Counted from the stretch's first letter, positions 28,374 to 37,464 are shown. The stretch is DNA of 64,000 nucleotides from CAZAFL01 sp964484465 (GCA_964484465.1 CAZAFL010000005.1:1-64000); one strand, 5' to 3'. Numbers and translations are program-made. Notes: generated by a model not told the origin, from the letters alone.

Positions 28374-28569
28374 TAGAAAGAATTCCGCACTTTAGCCGTA
28401 GGCTATTTCTAAACGCTTCACAACAAGATTACAACACATGCTTGATTATTCAAGGATCATCCATCGTGGTTAAGCCATTTCATGATCGTCAGTTTCTCAC
28501 GATTTCCTTCTTCCTTGCTTTACTTCGAATCCATCCATTTCCCACTCTATTAATTAAAGGAGTTATATT

Positions 28570-31500
28570 ATGAAACGAATTGTACTGTTTGTCTCTCTTT
28601 TGCTGCTGGGTACAACGCTGCTTTGGGGGGGGCTTCAGAAGGTTAAGGTGTATAACCGCTTAACCAAGCAAACGGTCAGTTATCCTCTTATCACTGTTCG
28701 CCAAATGGAAGAGGTTCCACTAGACAGCCTGATCAAGGCCGATGCGATACAAGTAACTTCAGGCAATGACACTGCAAGATTACAATATTCTCCTTATTAT
28801 CATGGAGAAGCTACGGGCGCGATTCCCGATGGAGACACGGTAATTGTCCAGGCGTTGGTTCTTGTACCCTTTGGCGTCATAAATTTTACTGCTGAAGGAT
28901 ATACATACCTTCTTTGTGATACAGTCAGCTCATACCCATGGGGGGGTGTGTTTGTTCGTGTTGATAATGAGCCGCAAGCTGACGCGGATGGTTTTCAAAC
29001 TCCTGTGCGCGGAGACATCATTCAAATAGCTCTCGTTGTACGAGAATTCCCACCTTCAGGAGGTACATTTACACTCAACAGTCAGACAGAACCTGCTCCG
29101 GTCCCTGGAATTCCGATTACTATAATCGGACACAAGTCAATCCCGGCGCCTGTTCATAAGAATGCCAGCGATTTTTATCACGGGAAATTCCAGGCGGGCG
29201 GCTCAGTTCAATTCAGTACCGGCGAGCCGTATGAAAATATGATAGTAGAACTGACGAATCTTGATTACGACGGTCAGCTTACAACCGGGACCGGAAGATA
29301 CGTATTCCATATGGTTGACTCAGCTGGTAACGAGCTTACTTCATATGACGCTTCACGATGGTTCACAACGAGAACAGATATTAATAATAATAATATGCTT
29401 CCATACCGTGACCCAGCATCAACGTGGGCAATCCCTCCTGTAGGGTCGCACATAGATACGATACGAGGCTACATGCAGCCTGTCTCCGGATCGCAAAACC
29501 TTCGAGGATACAGAGTGACCCCGATATATCCGGGCGACGTTGTTATTGGAAATATAAAACCGACAATGTCAACGCACAGGCGGAATCCTGTAGTTGTGAC
29601 TACAACTGACACTGCAAGGATCACAATCAAGGTGAAACAGGGCACGTTTAAAATCGATTCGACCTCATATCCGAAACTTTACTACAGTGTGAATTTTGGA
29701 GCGTACAATTCGATCGTCATGGCCAAAGATAGCCTCGGAGACACAGTATACCATGGGAAAATTCCACCTCAGGCGTTGAACACGACAGTCAGTTATTTTA
29801 TGAAAGTGCAGGACACGACTGGCTTGAATACGATGTACGCGTCCGCTCATCCGTCATTGGGGAGCGATACATCCAAAGGGAAGTTCTTCTATAAAGTGCT
29901 CTCGGGTCAGCCGTCAATATACGATGTGCAGTATACACCTTACATTAACGGTTATAGTCCTTATATTGGCGCAAAGGTAATGATTAGCGGTACGGTTACC
30001 GCCGATACGAACCATTTGGGTGTCACTTCCATTACCGGCTTCGGAACCTACGTCTATTATATCCAGTCAGGGAACGCACCGTGGAACGGTATCTGGGTAC
30101 AGGCACCGGAAAGCCTCATGCATGGAGTGATTAACGGCGACAGCATTTTAGTACGCGGAACAGTCGGGGAAGGTACCGGTACTCAGTTTGTTACCCAGAT
30201 CTTCGCCATCGATTCGACGTTCGTCATTGCGCATAACAAGCCCGTTCCCAGCCCCATCGCAAAGACTACGGGAACATTTGGTGCGGCAGCAGGAAACGGC
30301 ACAGCGACGGCAGAACCGTATGAAGGCATGCTTGTGAAATTCGCAAATTTAACAGTGACAGATCGCCATCCCTATTTCTCCGACGCAACGATGTTTGCAG
30401 TCAGTGATGGATCGGGTGATATATATGTCAGGCGGGACGGAACCAACAACTACTCTAATCAGGATGTCGATACGGCGCTCGGAAAACAGATTATTCAGCT
30501 CGGCGATAAGATTGATACATTGATAGGGATTATTTTCTTTGATGCGAACAGATGGTGTGTCGTTCCGCGTGCGAACGATGATTTCCGTAGTGCAAAATAT
30601 TATAGTACCAATACGCGGTGGAATATGGTCTCGGTTCCACAAAGGTTACCCAGTTATGTAAAGTCGGTCGTTTATCCCAACCCGCCGGCTGTTTCTCCAG
30701 CCTATACGTACGACGGTGGATATGTCGTGAAGGACACGCTGAAAAACGGCGTCGGTTACTGGCTGAAGTTTAACGGTGCGCAGAATCTCAGGTATAATGG
30801 TTTATCACTGACGAATGATACGATACCTGTTAAGCCGGGCTGGAATATGGTTGGAGGGATCACAAATCCAGTTGACGTTGGTACAATTACTCAAAATCCA
30901 ACAAATAATATCAAGAGTTCATTCTACCAATACAATAATGGATACTCTGCTGTTACCACTATCGATGGCGGCCGCGGGTATTGGGTAAAAGTCCAGAGTG
31001 CGGGTTACATCGTGCTGACTGCCGCGGGGTTCAATGTTGGTAAAGAACGTGTCGACGATGCATCGGCGCTTCAAACGATGAATTCCGTTACGATAACAGA
31101 CCGGACGGGGAAATCCCAGACGATGTACTTTGGACCTGAAAAAGACGGAAAATTCGACCTGACCCGGTATGAAATGCCTCCTCCTCCGCCGCCGGGTGAG
31201 TTTGACGCTCGGTTTACATCGCAGCGGCTTGCAGAGCTTTATCCTAATCAGCTCAAAGCTCCGGTGACCTTTGCGCTGCAACTTACCTCTGCCGCATATC
31301 CGATATCAGTGGAATGGTCGATCACCGATCACGATCCTAACAGAAGCTTTTCGATTGCGAGCGACGACAAGAACGCAAAATCATATGTGATGGCCGCCCA
31401 GGGTTCCGCTGTCATCAAGAGTGCAAAGGATAACTTGTTGACATTGACTGTCAATAATAGCGGGTTGCCCAAACAATTTGCACTCAGCCAGAATTATCCT

Positions 31501-31749
31501 AATCCTTTCAACCCGACAACGAAATTCACGTTTGCCGTTCCTCAGCTTGCGCATGTGGAAATCGTTGTATACGATATTCTCGGCAGAAAAGTGAAAACTC
31601 TGTTGAGCGAGGACAAAGGTCCTGGCTATTATGAAGTGGAATGGACCGGCGTTTCCGAGGCGAACACGTCGGTTGCAAGCGGTGTCTATTTCGTGAGAAT
31701 GAACAGCGACCGGTTTAATGCAGTCCGGAAGATCATGATGATGAAATAG
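28570..31749 (+). CDS. T9SS cargo protein with OB-like domains and WNM/GYW module
   Basis: The 1059-residue protein has a signal peptide (1-20, LLGTTLLWG) whose end is encoded by a run of eight G. OB-like beta-barrel segments lie at ~93-180 (VIVQALVLVPFG) and ~464-550 (GAKVMISGTVTAD), resembling OB modules that flank secreted nucleases, but no nuclease domain follows. The WNM/GYW module begins at ~682 (TRWNMVSVPQ, GVGYWLKF, GRGYWVKV), then MPPPPPPGEFDARFTSQ. The sorting domain is ~975-1059 (NYPNPFNPTT to KIMMMK). The ribosome site AAAGGAG lies 8 bp before the ATG. It has its own promoter and terminator, so it is probably monocistronic. The second half closely resembles that of the lamin-tail protein. 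Confidence 0.83.
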   Translation: MKRIVLFVSLLLLGTTLLWGGLQKVKVYNRLTKQTVSYPLITVRQMEEVPLDSLIKADAIQVTSGNDTARLQYSPYYHGEATGAIPDGDTVIVQALVLVPFGVINFTAEGYTYLLCDTVSSYPWGGVFVRVDNEPQADADGFQTPVRGDIIQIALVVREFPPSGGTFTLNSQTEPAPVPGIPITIIGHKSIPAPVHKNASDFYHGKFQAGGSVQFSTGEPYENMIVELTNLDYDGQLTTGTGRYVFHMVDSAGNELTSYDASRWFTTRTDINNNNMLPYRDPASTWAIPPVGSHIDTIRGYMQPVSGSQNLRGYRVTPIYPGDVVIGNIKPTMSTHRRNPVVVTTTDTARITIKVKQGTFKIDSTSYPKLYYSVNFGAYNSIVMAKDSLGDTVYHGKIPPQALNTTVSYFMKVQDTTGLNTMYASAHPSLGSDTSKGKFFYKVLSGQPSIYDVQYTPYINGYSPYIGAKVMISGTVTADTNHLGVTSITGFGTYVYYIQSGNAPWNGIWVQAPESLMHGVINGDSILVRGTVGEGTGTQFVTQIFAIDSTFVIAHNKPVPSPIAKTTGTFGAAAGNGTATAEPYEGMLVKFANLTVTDRHPYFSDATMFAVSDGSGDIYVRRDGTNNYSNQDVDTALGKQIIQLGDKIDTLIGIIFFDANRWCVVPRANDDFRSAKYYSTNTRWNMVSVPQRLPSYVKSVVYPNPPAVSPAYTYDGGYVVKDTLKNGVGYWLKFNGAQNLRYNGLSLTNDTIPVKPGWNMVGGITNPVDVGTITQNPTNNIKSSFYQYNNGYSAVTTIDGGRGYWVKVQSAGYIVLTAAGFNVGKERVDDASALQTMNSVTITDRTGKSQTMYFGPEKDGKFDLTRYEMPPPPPPGEFDARFTSQRLAELYPNQLKAPVTFALQLTSAAYPISVEWSITDHDPNRSFSIASDDKNAKSYVMAAQGSAVIKSAKDNLLTLTVNNSGLPKQFALSQNYPNPFNPTTKFTFAVPQLAHVEIVVYDILGRKVKTLLSEDKGPGYYEVEWTGVSEANTSVASGVYFVRMNSDRFNAVRKIMMMK

Positions 31750-31777
31750 GAAAAGTCATCATTTCTATTAATATTGA

Positions 31778-31812
31778 AAGAGCCTCATCGAAATTGATGG
31801 GGCTCTTCAATT
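31778..31812 (+). terminator. Rho-independent terminator of the OB-fold cargo gene
   Basis: A 12-bp stem (AAGAGCCTCATC at 31778-31789 with GATGGGGCTCTT at 31796-31807, one wobble pair) with a 6-base loop sits 29 bp after the stop; the downstream tract is TCAATT. Confidence 0.75.
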
Positions 31813-31945
31813 ATGTGGTGTCACCGGCGGCATTCGAATTATGGTGCAGGAACGGAATCAGGTCGGTAGTTTTTTTGTTTTGATGTGATTTTTCCCCCGA
31901 AATTGAGAGTTAATAATTAAGGAAAATGCACCAATATACTTTCAT

Positions 31946-31977
31946 TTGACAAAAAATATAAATTGTTCTATATTTTG
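31946..31977 (+). promoter_or_regulatory. Promoter for the HNH nuclease gene
   Basis: TTGACA, 17 bp, TATATT, and the -10 runs on into TTG (TATATTTTG), so it also resembles the Bacteroidota TAnnTTTG element. Confidence 0.7.
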
Positions 31978-32118
31978 GTAGAAGGATATATTATATTCAC
32001 GTAAAACAAATTTTGTCACGGTAAAGGAGTCGGTAGCGTCTTCAGTTCACATTATGTAAGTGGGTCAAACGGAAAGCTCAGCAGTAAAGTCCTCATCCTC
32101 AATCAGAATTATGAGCCG

Positions 32119-32580
32119 ATGAGCGTTTGCAATGTTAAAAAGGCAATTATTCTCCTCTTCCTCGGCAAGGCTGAACTTATCGAAGCATACGACGGTCGAC
32201 ATGTACGCTCTGTTTCAGTATCGATGCCGTTTCCAAGTATTGTGCGCCTGAGTGTTTATATCCATATTCCTTACAAGAAAATCATTCTCTCGAGAAAAAA
32301 TATTCTTCGTCGTGATGGCCACCGGTGCCAGTATTGCGGCCGGAGCGAAGCAAGTTTGACTGTCGACCATGTCGTTCCGAAATGCAGAATGGGAGAAGAT
32401 TCATGGGAAAATCTTGTGACGGCTTGCGTTGAATGCAATAATCGAAAGGGAGACCGAACTCCTGAGGATGCGCAGATGAAATTGCTCCGTAAACCGATTC
32501 GGCCGAACCACGTTACATTTATCCGGCATTTTGTCGGAAATGTGGATGACCGGTGGAAACCCTATTTATTTATGAATTGA
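32119..32580 (+). CDS. HNH endonuclease family protein (start uncertain)
   Basis: The product from this ATG is 153 residues. It ends in an HNH domain: RRDGHRCQYCGR, then TVDHVVPKCRMGEDSWENLV and CVECNNRKGDR, with two CxxC zinc pairs and the catalytic His in DHV. These small HNH proteins are widespread and of unclear biological role; nuclease activity is a family property. The ATG falls inside the conserved N-terminus: ten upstream codons in frame read VLILNQNYEP, the usual family opening, and the frame stays open back to a TAA at 32002. No ATG, GTG or TTG lies in that stretch, although AAGGAG is present at 32024. The true start is therefore further upstream or altered. Confidence 0.8.
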   Translation: MSVCNVKKAIILLFLGKAELIEAYDGRHVRSVSVSMPFPSIVRLSVYIHIPYKKIILSRKNILRRDGHRCQYCGRSEASLTVDHVVPKCRMGEDSWENLVTACVECNNRKGDRTPEDAQMKLLRKPIRPNHVTFIRHFVGNVDDRWKPYLFMN

Positions 32581-32658
32581 TGAGGGAGAATTCATTCCGA
32601 GCGCAGATTTCCGGTGGAGAATGCTGAGGACCATTCATGTGACAGCAAGGAGCTGTTG

Positions 32659-33639
32659 TTGACGGGCGGGAAACGAATCCTCAGCGGTATGCGCCCAACC
32701 GGGAAACTCCATCTCGGACATCTCGTCGGCGCTCTGGAAAATTGGGTGGCACTGCAACACCAGTATCAGAATTTCCATCTCATCGCGGATTACCACGCTC
32801 TGACGACGAATATTGACACATCTTCGCTTTACCAAAATTCCATCGATATGGTGATAGATTGGCTCGCGGCGGGAATCGATCCTGCACGCAGTCCGATCTT
32901 CCGTCAGTCAGAAATTAAAGAACACACGGAGCTGCATCTTTTGTTCTCAATGCTTGTCACGACATCCCGCCTGGAGCGCAACCCGACGGTGAAAGAGCAG
33001 GTCCGGGATCTTGCGATTGACACAATGAGCTATGGTCATCTTGGTTATCCAGTCTTGCAGGCAAGCGATATTTTACTCTATAAAGGTGAGGTTGTTCCTG
33101 TCGGTGAAGATCAATTGCCTCACATTGAAATAACCCGGGAAATTGCCAGAAGGTTTAACACTCAATATGGAAATGTCTTTCCCGAACCTGAGGGAAAAAT
33201 TACCAAATTTGCACGGTTGCCGGGACTCGATGGAAAAAGGATGAGTAAATCACTGGGAAATACGATCCTGCTTTCCGATTCGCCGGAAGAAATCAACAAG
33301 AAAATGAAATCAGCTGTAACCGACCCGCAAAAAATCCGGAAAGGGGATCCGGGTCGTCCTGAAATTTGCCTTGTATTTACCTACCACCAGAAATTCAACG
33401 CGCCGGAAGTTCCCGCGATAGAGCGTGACTGCAAAAGCGGCGCGCTCGGTTGTGTTGATTGCAAAGCAAATGCTGCGAAGCATATTATCAGTGCTCTGGC
33501 GCCCATTCGCGAGAAACGCGCATATTTTGAATCGCACGGAAATGAAGTAACGACCATTCTTCATGAGGGGGAAGCACATGCAAAAAAAGTGGCACAACAG
33601 ACAATGGGGGAAGTTCATGAAGCAATGGGGATAGGATAA
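32659..33639 (+). CDS. trpS: Tryptophanyl-tRNA synthetase
   Basis: Charges tRNA-Trp with tryptophan using ATP in the cytoplasm. It is a class I synthetase: the HIGH-type motif is KLHLGHLVGAL and the KMSKS motif is GKRMSKSLGN. The chosen start is the TTG six bases after AAGGAG (32647-32652), which gives 326 residues, the normal family length; a GTG at 32614 in the same frame would add 15 residues before TGGKRILSGMRPTG and has no ribosome site. It ends five bases before scpA, so translation of the two is probably linked. Confidence 0.93.
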   Translation: MTGGKRILSGMRPTGKLHLGHLVGALENWVALQHQYQNFHLIADYHALTTNIDTSSLYQNSIDMVIDWLAAGIDPARSPIFRQSEIKEHTELHLLFSMLVTTSRLERNPTVKEQVRDLAIDTMSYGHLGYPVLQASDILLYKGEVVPVGEDQLPHIEITREIARRFNTQYGNVFPEPEGKITKFARLPGLDGKRMSKSLGNTILLSDSPEEINKKMKSAVTDPQKIRKGDPGRPEICLVFTYHQKFNAPEVPAIERDCKSGALGCVDCKANAAKHIISALAPIREKRAYFESHGNEVTTILHEGEAHAKKVAQQTMGEVHEAMGIG

Positions 33640-33643
33640 CGAC

Positions 33644-34369
33644 ATGTATCGCGTCAAACTGCAAACATTCGAAGGTCCACTGGATTTGCTCCTGTTTTTC
33701 ATCAAGCGGGATGAATTGGATATTTACGACATTCCCATCTCCAAGATCACGAAGGAATTTCTCGAGTATCTGCATCTTCTGCAGGAACTTGACCTTGAAG
33801 TTGCCGGTGATTTCATCGTGATGGCGGCTGAATTGATGCAGATCAAGGTGAAAATGCTGCTGCCGAAAGCACCGGGCGAAGAGGAAGAAGAAGATCCCCG
33901 CGCGGAGCTTGTCCACCGGCTCCTGGAGTACAAGCGGTTTAAAGAGGCCGGCGCGGTGCTGGAGCGGCTTGAATACGAACAGACAAAACTCTTTTACCGC
34001 CAGGGGTTTCATTCCGACCCGAAGAAAGTGTCGCTCGAGGATCAGGAAGAGAGCCTGAAGAACATCACCATGTTCAACCTCATGGCAGCATTTAAAAAAG
34101 TGCTCGACAGCGTACCGAAGAAAGTCTATCACGATGTGGAGCTGCTGAACGTGACGATTGACGAACAGATGAGTTACATTGCCGACGTATTTCGATTGAG
34201 AGAGGAAATATCTTTTTTTGAACTTGTAGCGCACATGATTGAAAAAATTCGTATTATTGTAACGATCATCGCTATGCTCGAAATGGTAAAAAATAGAATT
34301 ATCGGCATCCGTCCTGCAGAATATGAGGATGATTTTGTCATCTATAAAATGAACGATAACAGGTTATGA
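33644..34369 (+). CDS. scpA: Segregation and condensation protein A
   Basis: The kleisin subunit that bridges the SMC heads and binds ScpB in the bacterial condensin. The 241-residue protein has the typical N-terminus (YRVKLQTFEGPLDLLLFFIKRDELDIYDIPI) region, an acidic linker (EEEEEDPRAELV) after ~residue 85, and a C-terminal winged-helix-like part (FFELVAHM). Its stop overlaps the scpB start (ATGA), a standard coupled pair. SMC itself is not in the window. Confidence 0.93.
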   Translation: MYRVKLQTFEGPLDLLLFFIKRDELDIYDIPISKITKEFLEYLHLLQELDLEVAGDFIVMAAELMQIKVKMLLPKAPGEEEEEDPRAELVHRLLEYKRFKEAGAVLERLEYEQTKLFYRQGFHSDPKKVSLEDQEESLKNITMFNLMAAFKKVLDSVPKKVYHDVELLNVTIDEQMSYIADVFRLREEISFFELVAHMIEKIRIIVTIIAMLEMVKNRIIGIRPAEYEDDFVIYKMNDNRL

Positions 34370-35124
34370 TGGATACACAGCAATCGCCCCCCTCCGAAAA
34401 CAGGCGACATATTATTGAAGCTCTTATTTTCGCCTCGGATGAACCGCTGACAACGCGTCAAATCATCGATATTCTCGGTTCTCCGGATAACTCCGGCCCC
34501 CGTCTTCGTGTGAAAGAAGAAGAGGTGCTGACTATTATACGCGAATTAAATGCGGAATATGTCCAGCTCCATCGCCCGTTCCGCATTATTCAACTCGCGG
34601 GTGGATTCCAATTTGCGACGATGCCGGAATTTGCTGAATGGCTCGGCCGGATGGTCAGAGAAAAAGCCCGCAGAAAACTTTCTCAGGCAACCCTCGAGAC
34701 AATGTCGGTGATTGCGTACAAACAGCCAGTGACAAAGCCTGAAATTGAAGCCATCAGGGGCGTCAATGCGGACTATGCCATTCAGAAATTGATGGAGCGC
34801 GGGCTTATCACAATCGTGGGCCGGGCTGCGACTCCGGGACGACCCTTGCTGTATGGAACAACACAGGATTTTCTCAAGCATTTTGGTATTAATGATTTAT
34901 CCGAACTTCCGAAACCCCGTGAAATCGAAGAGATTATGGCCGACCAGGGGTTCGAAATGGAGAAGGAACTTCTTAAGCGAATGGGGAAAACTGAGGAGGA
35001 AATTGAAGAACAACTAGGGAAAACTGCAATCAGTGAAGACGGTACCCTGACTGAACTTCCCCCGGACGCTCCGCCTCATCAGAACACAAATGAAGCCGGG
35101 CATACTGACTCGACTGATGTTTGA
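34366..35124 (+). CDS. scpB: Segregation and condensation protein B
   Basis: The ScpA partner in SMC-ScpAB chromosome organisation. The 252-residue protein carries two winged-helix domains; the second is marked by ATLETMSVIAYKQPVTKPEI followed by IRGVNADYAIQKLMERGLI and GRPLLYGTT, the family signature. The last ~55 residues are an acidic, low-complexity tail not needed for the fold. ATG codons at 34366 and 34369 are both possible starts. It overlaps scpA by four bases. Confidence 0.93.
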   Translation: MMDTQQSPPSENRRHIIEALIFASDEPLTTRQIIDILGSPDNSGPRLRVKEEEVLTIIRELNAEYVQLHRPFRIIQLAGGFQFATMPEFAEWLGRMVREKARRKLSQATLETMSVIAYKQPVTKPEIEAIRGVNADYAIQKLMERGLITIVGRAATPGRPLLYGTTQDFLKHFGINDLSELPKPREIEEIMADQGFEMEKELLKRMGKTEEEIEEQLGKTAISEDGTLTELPPDAPPHQNTNEAGHTDSTDV

Positions 35125-35241
35125 ACCACCCCGACTCGCTGGAAGTCAGTAGGACAGCAGTTTTTTCACCGACGATTCACCTCATCCCCGTTATCGCGAC
35201 CTTTACATCTATTACAACATGATATTGTTTCGGCTGTTGTT

Positions 35242-36009
35242 ATGAAACGGAATATTCGCGGGAAATCGTCCTCAAGGACGCTCGTCAGACTGAATAAATT
35301 TCTTGCTGCTGTTGGGGTTGCTTCTCGCCGGAAAGCCGACGAAATGATTCAGCAAGGGAAGGTGAGTGTAAACGACAGGGTTGTAACAACTCTTGGGGTA
35401 CGGATTGATTCTTCCAGCGACAAGGTGTTCGTCAATGGTCAGCAGGTGGTTCATTTAGACAGGCCGGTGTACATCCTGTTCAACAAACCAAAAGACTGCA
35501 TCACAACGACGCACGATGAGCGAGGCAGGATGACCGTGATGGATTATGTGAAAGTGAAAGGACGTGTGTTTCCCGTTGGCAGATTAGACCGCAATACGAC
35601 AGGGGTCCTGTTACTGACCAATGATGGCGATTTTGCTAATCATCTGATGCACCCATCAAACAATGTAAGAAAAACCTATGCAGTCACTCTCGATAAACCG
35701 CTTTTGCCTCCTGATAAAGAAACGCTGGCGAAAGGAGTACACCTCTCCGACGGTGTGACCGGACCTGCTGATGTCTATTATGCTCAACAAAAAAAACGTC
35801 ATGTCATTGTTATTTCTATCCATGAAGGCCGTAACCGACAAATCCATAGAATGCTTGAACACCTGGGTTATACAGTGGAGAAGCTCGACCGGGTCGAATA
35901 CGGAGGAATTACCTATGAAGGGGTGCCACGCGGGAGATATCGTCCATTGACTTCGCGTGAAGTCAGAATGTTGAGCCAACTTGCTTTAGAAGCAGACCAA
36001 TCAGGTTAA
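35242..36009 (+). CDS. rluB: RluB/RsuA-family rRNA pseudouridine synthase
   Basis: Converts a specific uridine in rRNA to pseudouridine; in the RluB group the target is in 23S rRNA. The 255-residue protein has an N-terminal S4 RNA-binding domain (~15-75, VRLNKFLAAVGVASRRKADE) and the catalytic domain with GRLDRNTTGVLLLTND, where the Asp is the nucleophile, then EGRNRQIHRMLEHLGY. It follows scpAB, a common gene order (scpA-scpB-rluB), across a 117-bp gap, and converges with ackA. The exact rRNA position and the choice between RluB, RluE and RsuA cannot be fixed by eye. Confidence 0.88.
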   Translation: MKRNIRGKSSSRTLVRLNKFLAAVGVASRRKADEMIQQGKVSVNDRVVTTLGVRIDSSSDKVFVNGQQVVHLDRPVYILFNKPKDCITTTHDERGRMTVMDYVKVKGRVFPVGRLDRNTTGVLLLTNDGDFANHLMHPSNNVRKTYAVTLDKPLLPPDKETLAKGVHLSDGVTGPADVYYAQQKKRHVIVISIHEGRNRQIHRMLEHLGYTVEKLDRVEYGGITYEGVPRGRYRPLTSREVRMLSQLALEADQSG

Positions 36010-36044
36010 TGCGGGAAATTAGTTTGCCGCCTCGCGACCGTTAT

Positions 36045-37292
36045 TCACCATCTTCTCGGTACATTCTTAATCGTTCGGACAGTATCACGGGCAATCAATA
36101 ATTCTTCATTGGTCGGAATAACAAACGCCTGTAATTTCGATTTTTTGGAAGAAATCATTGCTTCTTTGCCATTGATACTGGCAGAGTTCTTTTTCTTGTC
36201 CAGTACGAGCCCCATCCATTCAAGTCCTTTACAGATACGTTCCCGAATTGCCGGACTGTTTTCCCCTATGCCCCCGGTGAAGATGATGGCGTCGCTGCCG
36301 CCAAGTTCTGCGAGATATGCACCGATATATTTTTTTACCCTCAGGCAAAATATGTCTATCGCAAGGCGCGCGCGCCGGTCCTGTTTCTCCTGTTCTTCGT
36401 CGAGGAGCTCACGCATATCATTCGTCAGCCCGGAAAGTCCGAGAAGGCCCGACTGCTTGTTTAACATGGTGTCGATTTCGGGGACCGACATGCCTTCGTT
36501 GAGGTGAATGAATTCGACAATTGATGGGTCGATATCGCCGCTGCGTGTTCCCATCACCAATCCCTCAAGAGGTGTTAGTCCCATCGATGTATCGACCGAA
36601 TCACCGTTTTGTATAGCACATGCCGAACAACCGTTACCAAGATGCAGAGTAATGATATTTGTTTCTTCGCGTTTGATATTCTTTATCTGACGGTATCGGT
36701 ACGCAACGTATCGATGTGAAGTGCCATGGAACCCATACCTCCTGACACGGTGTCTTCGGTAGAGCTGGTATGGAAGGGCGTAGAGATAAGAAGTCTCCGG
36801 CATCGTAGAATGAAACGCTGTATCGAAAACAGCGACCTGGGGCACTCCCTGACCTAATAATTCTTTTGCAGCCATGATTCCTTTGAGGTTTGCAGGATTG
36901 TGCAGCGGCGCAAGGGGGATGCAATCCTCAATTCCTTCAATAACCTTGTCGTCGATAAGAGTTGACCGGGTGAATTTTTCAGCCCCGTGGACCACCCGGT
37001 GTCCGACCGCGTGAATATCAGCAAGTGAAGTAATCGAACGTATCCTGGACTCCGGGGAAATGATCCACCGGAGAATGTAGTCCAGGGCGGCCCGATGGTC
37101 ACGGAGAGCAGATGCTTGGCGTATCTTTGATTCCCCTTCTGCCTGCAATGTGATAAGCGCCTGACTGCCGACGCGTTCGATGACGCCTCCCGCCAGCCTT
37201 TTATCCGCATTGCGTTCGATCAGACCAATGTCGGTTTGAAGAACCTGGAATTTAATAGATGACGAACCGCAATTGAGAACAAGGATATTCAT
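36045..37292 (-). CDS. ackA: Acetate kinase
   Basis: Interconverts acetyl phosphate plus ADP with acetate plus ATP. The 415-residue protein shows the ASKHA-fold signatures: MNILVLNCGSSSIKFQVL at the N-terminus, HRVVHG, FDTAFHSTMP, YGFHGTSHR, HLGNGCSACA, and TSMGLTPLEGLVMGTRSGDID. The length is slightly above the usual ~400. It is the only gene on the minus strand, convergent with rluB and divergent from the small membrane protein gene, and no phosphotransacetylase gene is adjacent. Confidence 0.95.
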   Translation of the reverse strand: MNILVLNCGSSSIKFQVLQTDIGLIERNADKRLAGGVIERVGSQALITLQAEGESKIRQASALRDHRAALDYILRWIISPESRIRSITSLADIHAVGHRVVHGAEKFTRSTLIDDKVIEGIEDCIPLAPLHNPANLKGIMAAKELLGQGVPQVAVFDTAFHSTMPETSYLYALPYQLYRRHRVRRYGFHGTSHRYVAYRYRQIKNIKREETNIITLHLGNGCSACAIQNGDSVDTSMGLTPLEGLVMGTRSGDIDPSIVEFIHLNEGMSVPEIDTMLNKQSGLLGLSGLTNDMRELLDEEQEKQDRRARLAIDIFCLRVKKYIGAYLAELGGSDAIIFTGGIGENSPAIRERICKGLEWMGLVLDKKKNSASINGKEAMISSKKSKLQAFVIPTNEELLIARDTVRTIKNVPRRW

Positions 37293-37306
37293 AGCTCATG
37301 TTTGAA

Positions 37307-37336
37307 CATATAATGGAGGGAAACAAATTAGCTCAA
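37307..37336 (-). promoter_or_regulatory. Possible ackA promoter
   Basis: On the minus strand TTGAGC, 18 bp, TATATG lies 15 bp upstream of the ackA start, which would leave a very short leader. Confidence 0.4.
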
Positions 37337-37364
37337 GATACGAATTATTTGTCTCGAATGCGAT

Positions 37365-37392
37365 TTGAATAATCGGAAATTGTTCATATATT
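37365..37392 (+). promoter_or_regulatory. Possible promoter for the small membrane protein and M64 peptidase
   Basis: TTGAAT, 16 bp, TATATT. Downstream, an 8-bp hairpin (CGACTCTC at 37407-37414 with GAGAGTCG at 37426-37433) falls in the predicted leader. Confidence 0.4.
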
Positions 37393-37464
37393 ATTCCCGG
37401 CAGTGCCGACTCTCTGCGAAATGTGGAGAGTCGTCAGATGCGGATGCCCTCGAATACGAGTTGA

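Larger units (their letters stand above)
28122..28569 (+). other. Intergenic region with structured terminator and promoter
   Basis: The 448-bp gap has no coding sequence. It contains a compound hairpin (28176-28252), an A/T-rich stretch and a sigma-70-like promoter (28345-28373), leaving a leader of ~190 nt for the next gene. Confidence 0.6.
31750..32118 (+). other. Intergenic region with terminator, promoter and HNH leader
   Basis: It contains the cargo-gene terminator (31778-31812), a promoter (31946-31977) and AAGGAG at 32024-32029. From 32005 the HNH reading frame is open without a usual start codon. Confidence 0.6.

Noticed and set aside
33488..34234. 248-residue open frame antisense to scpA and trpS
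   Set aside because: It mirrors the codon structure of genes with clear family motifs and is His/Phe-rich in a way typical of antisense shadows.
36010..36044. Imperfect hairpin between rluB and ackA as a shared terminator
   Set aside because: The 8-bp stem has a G-G mismatch and no T-run on either side.
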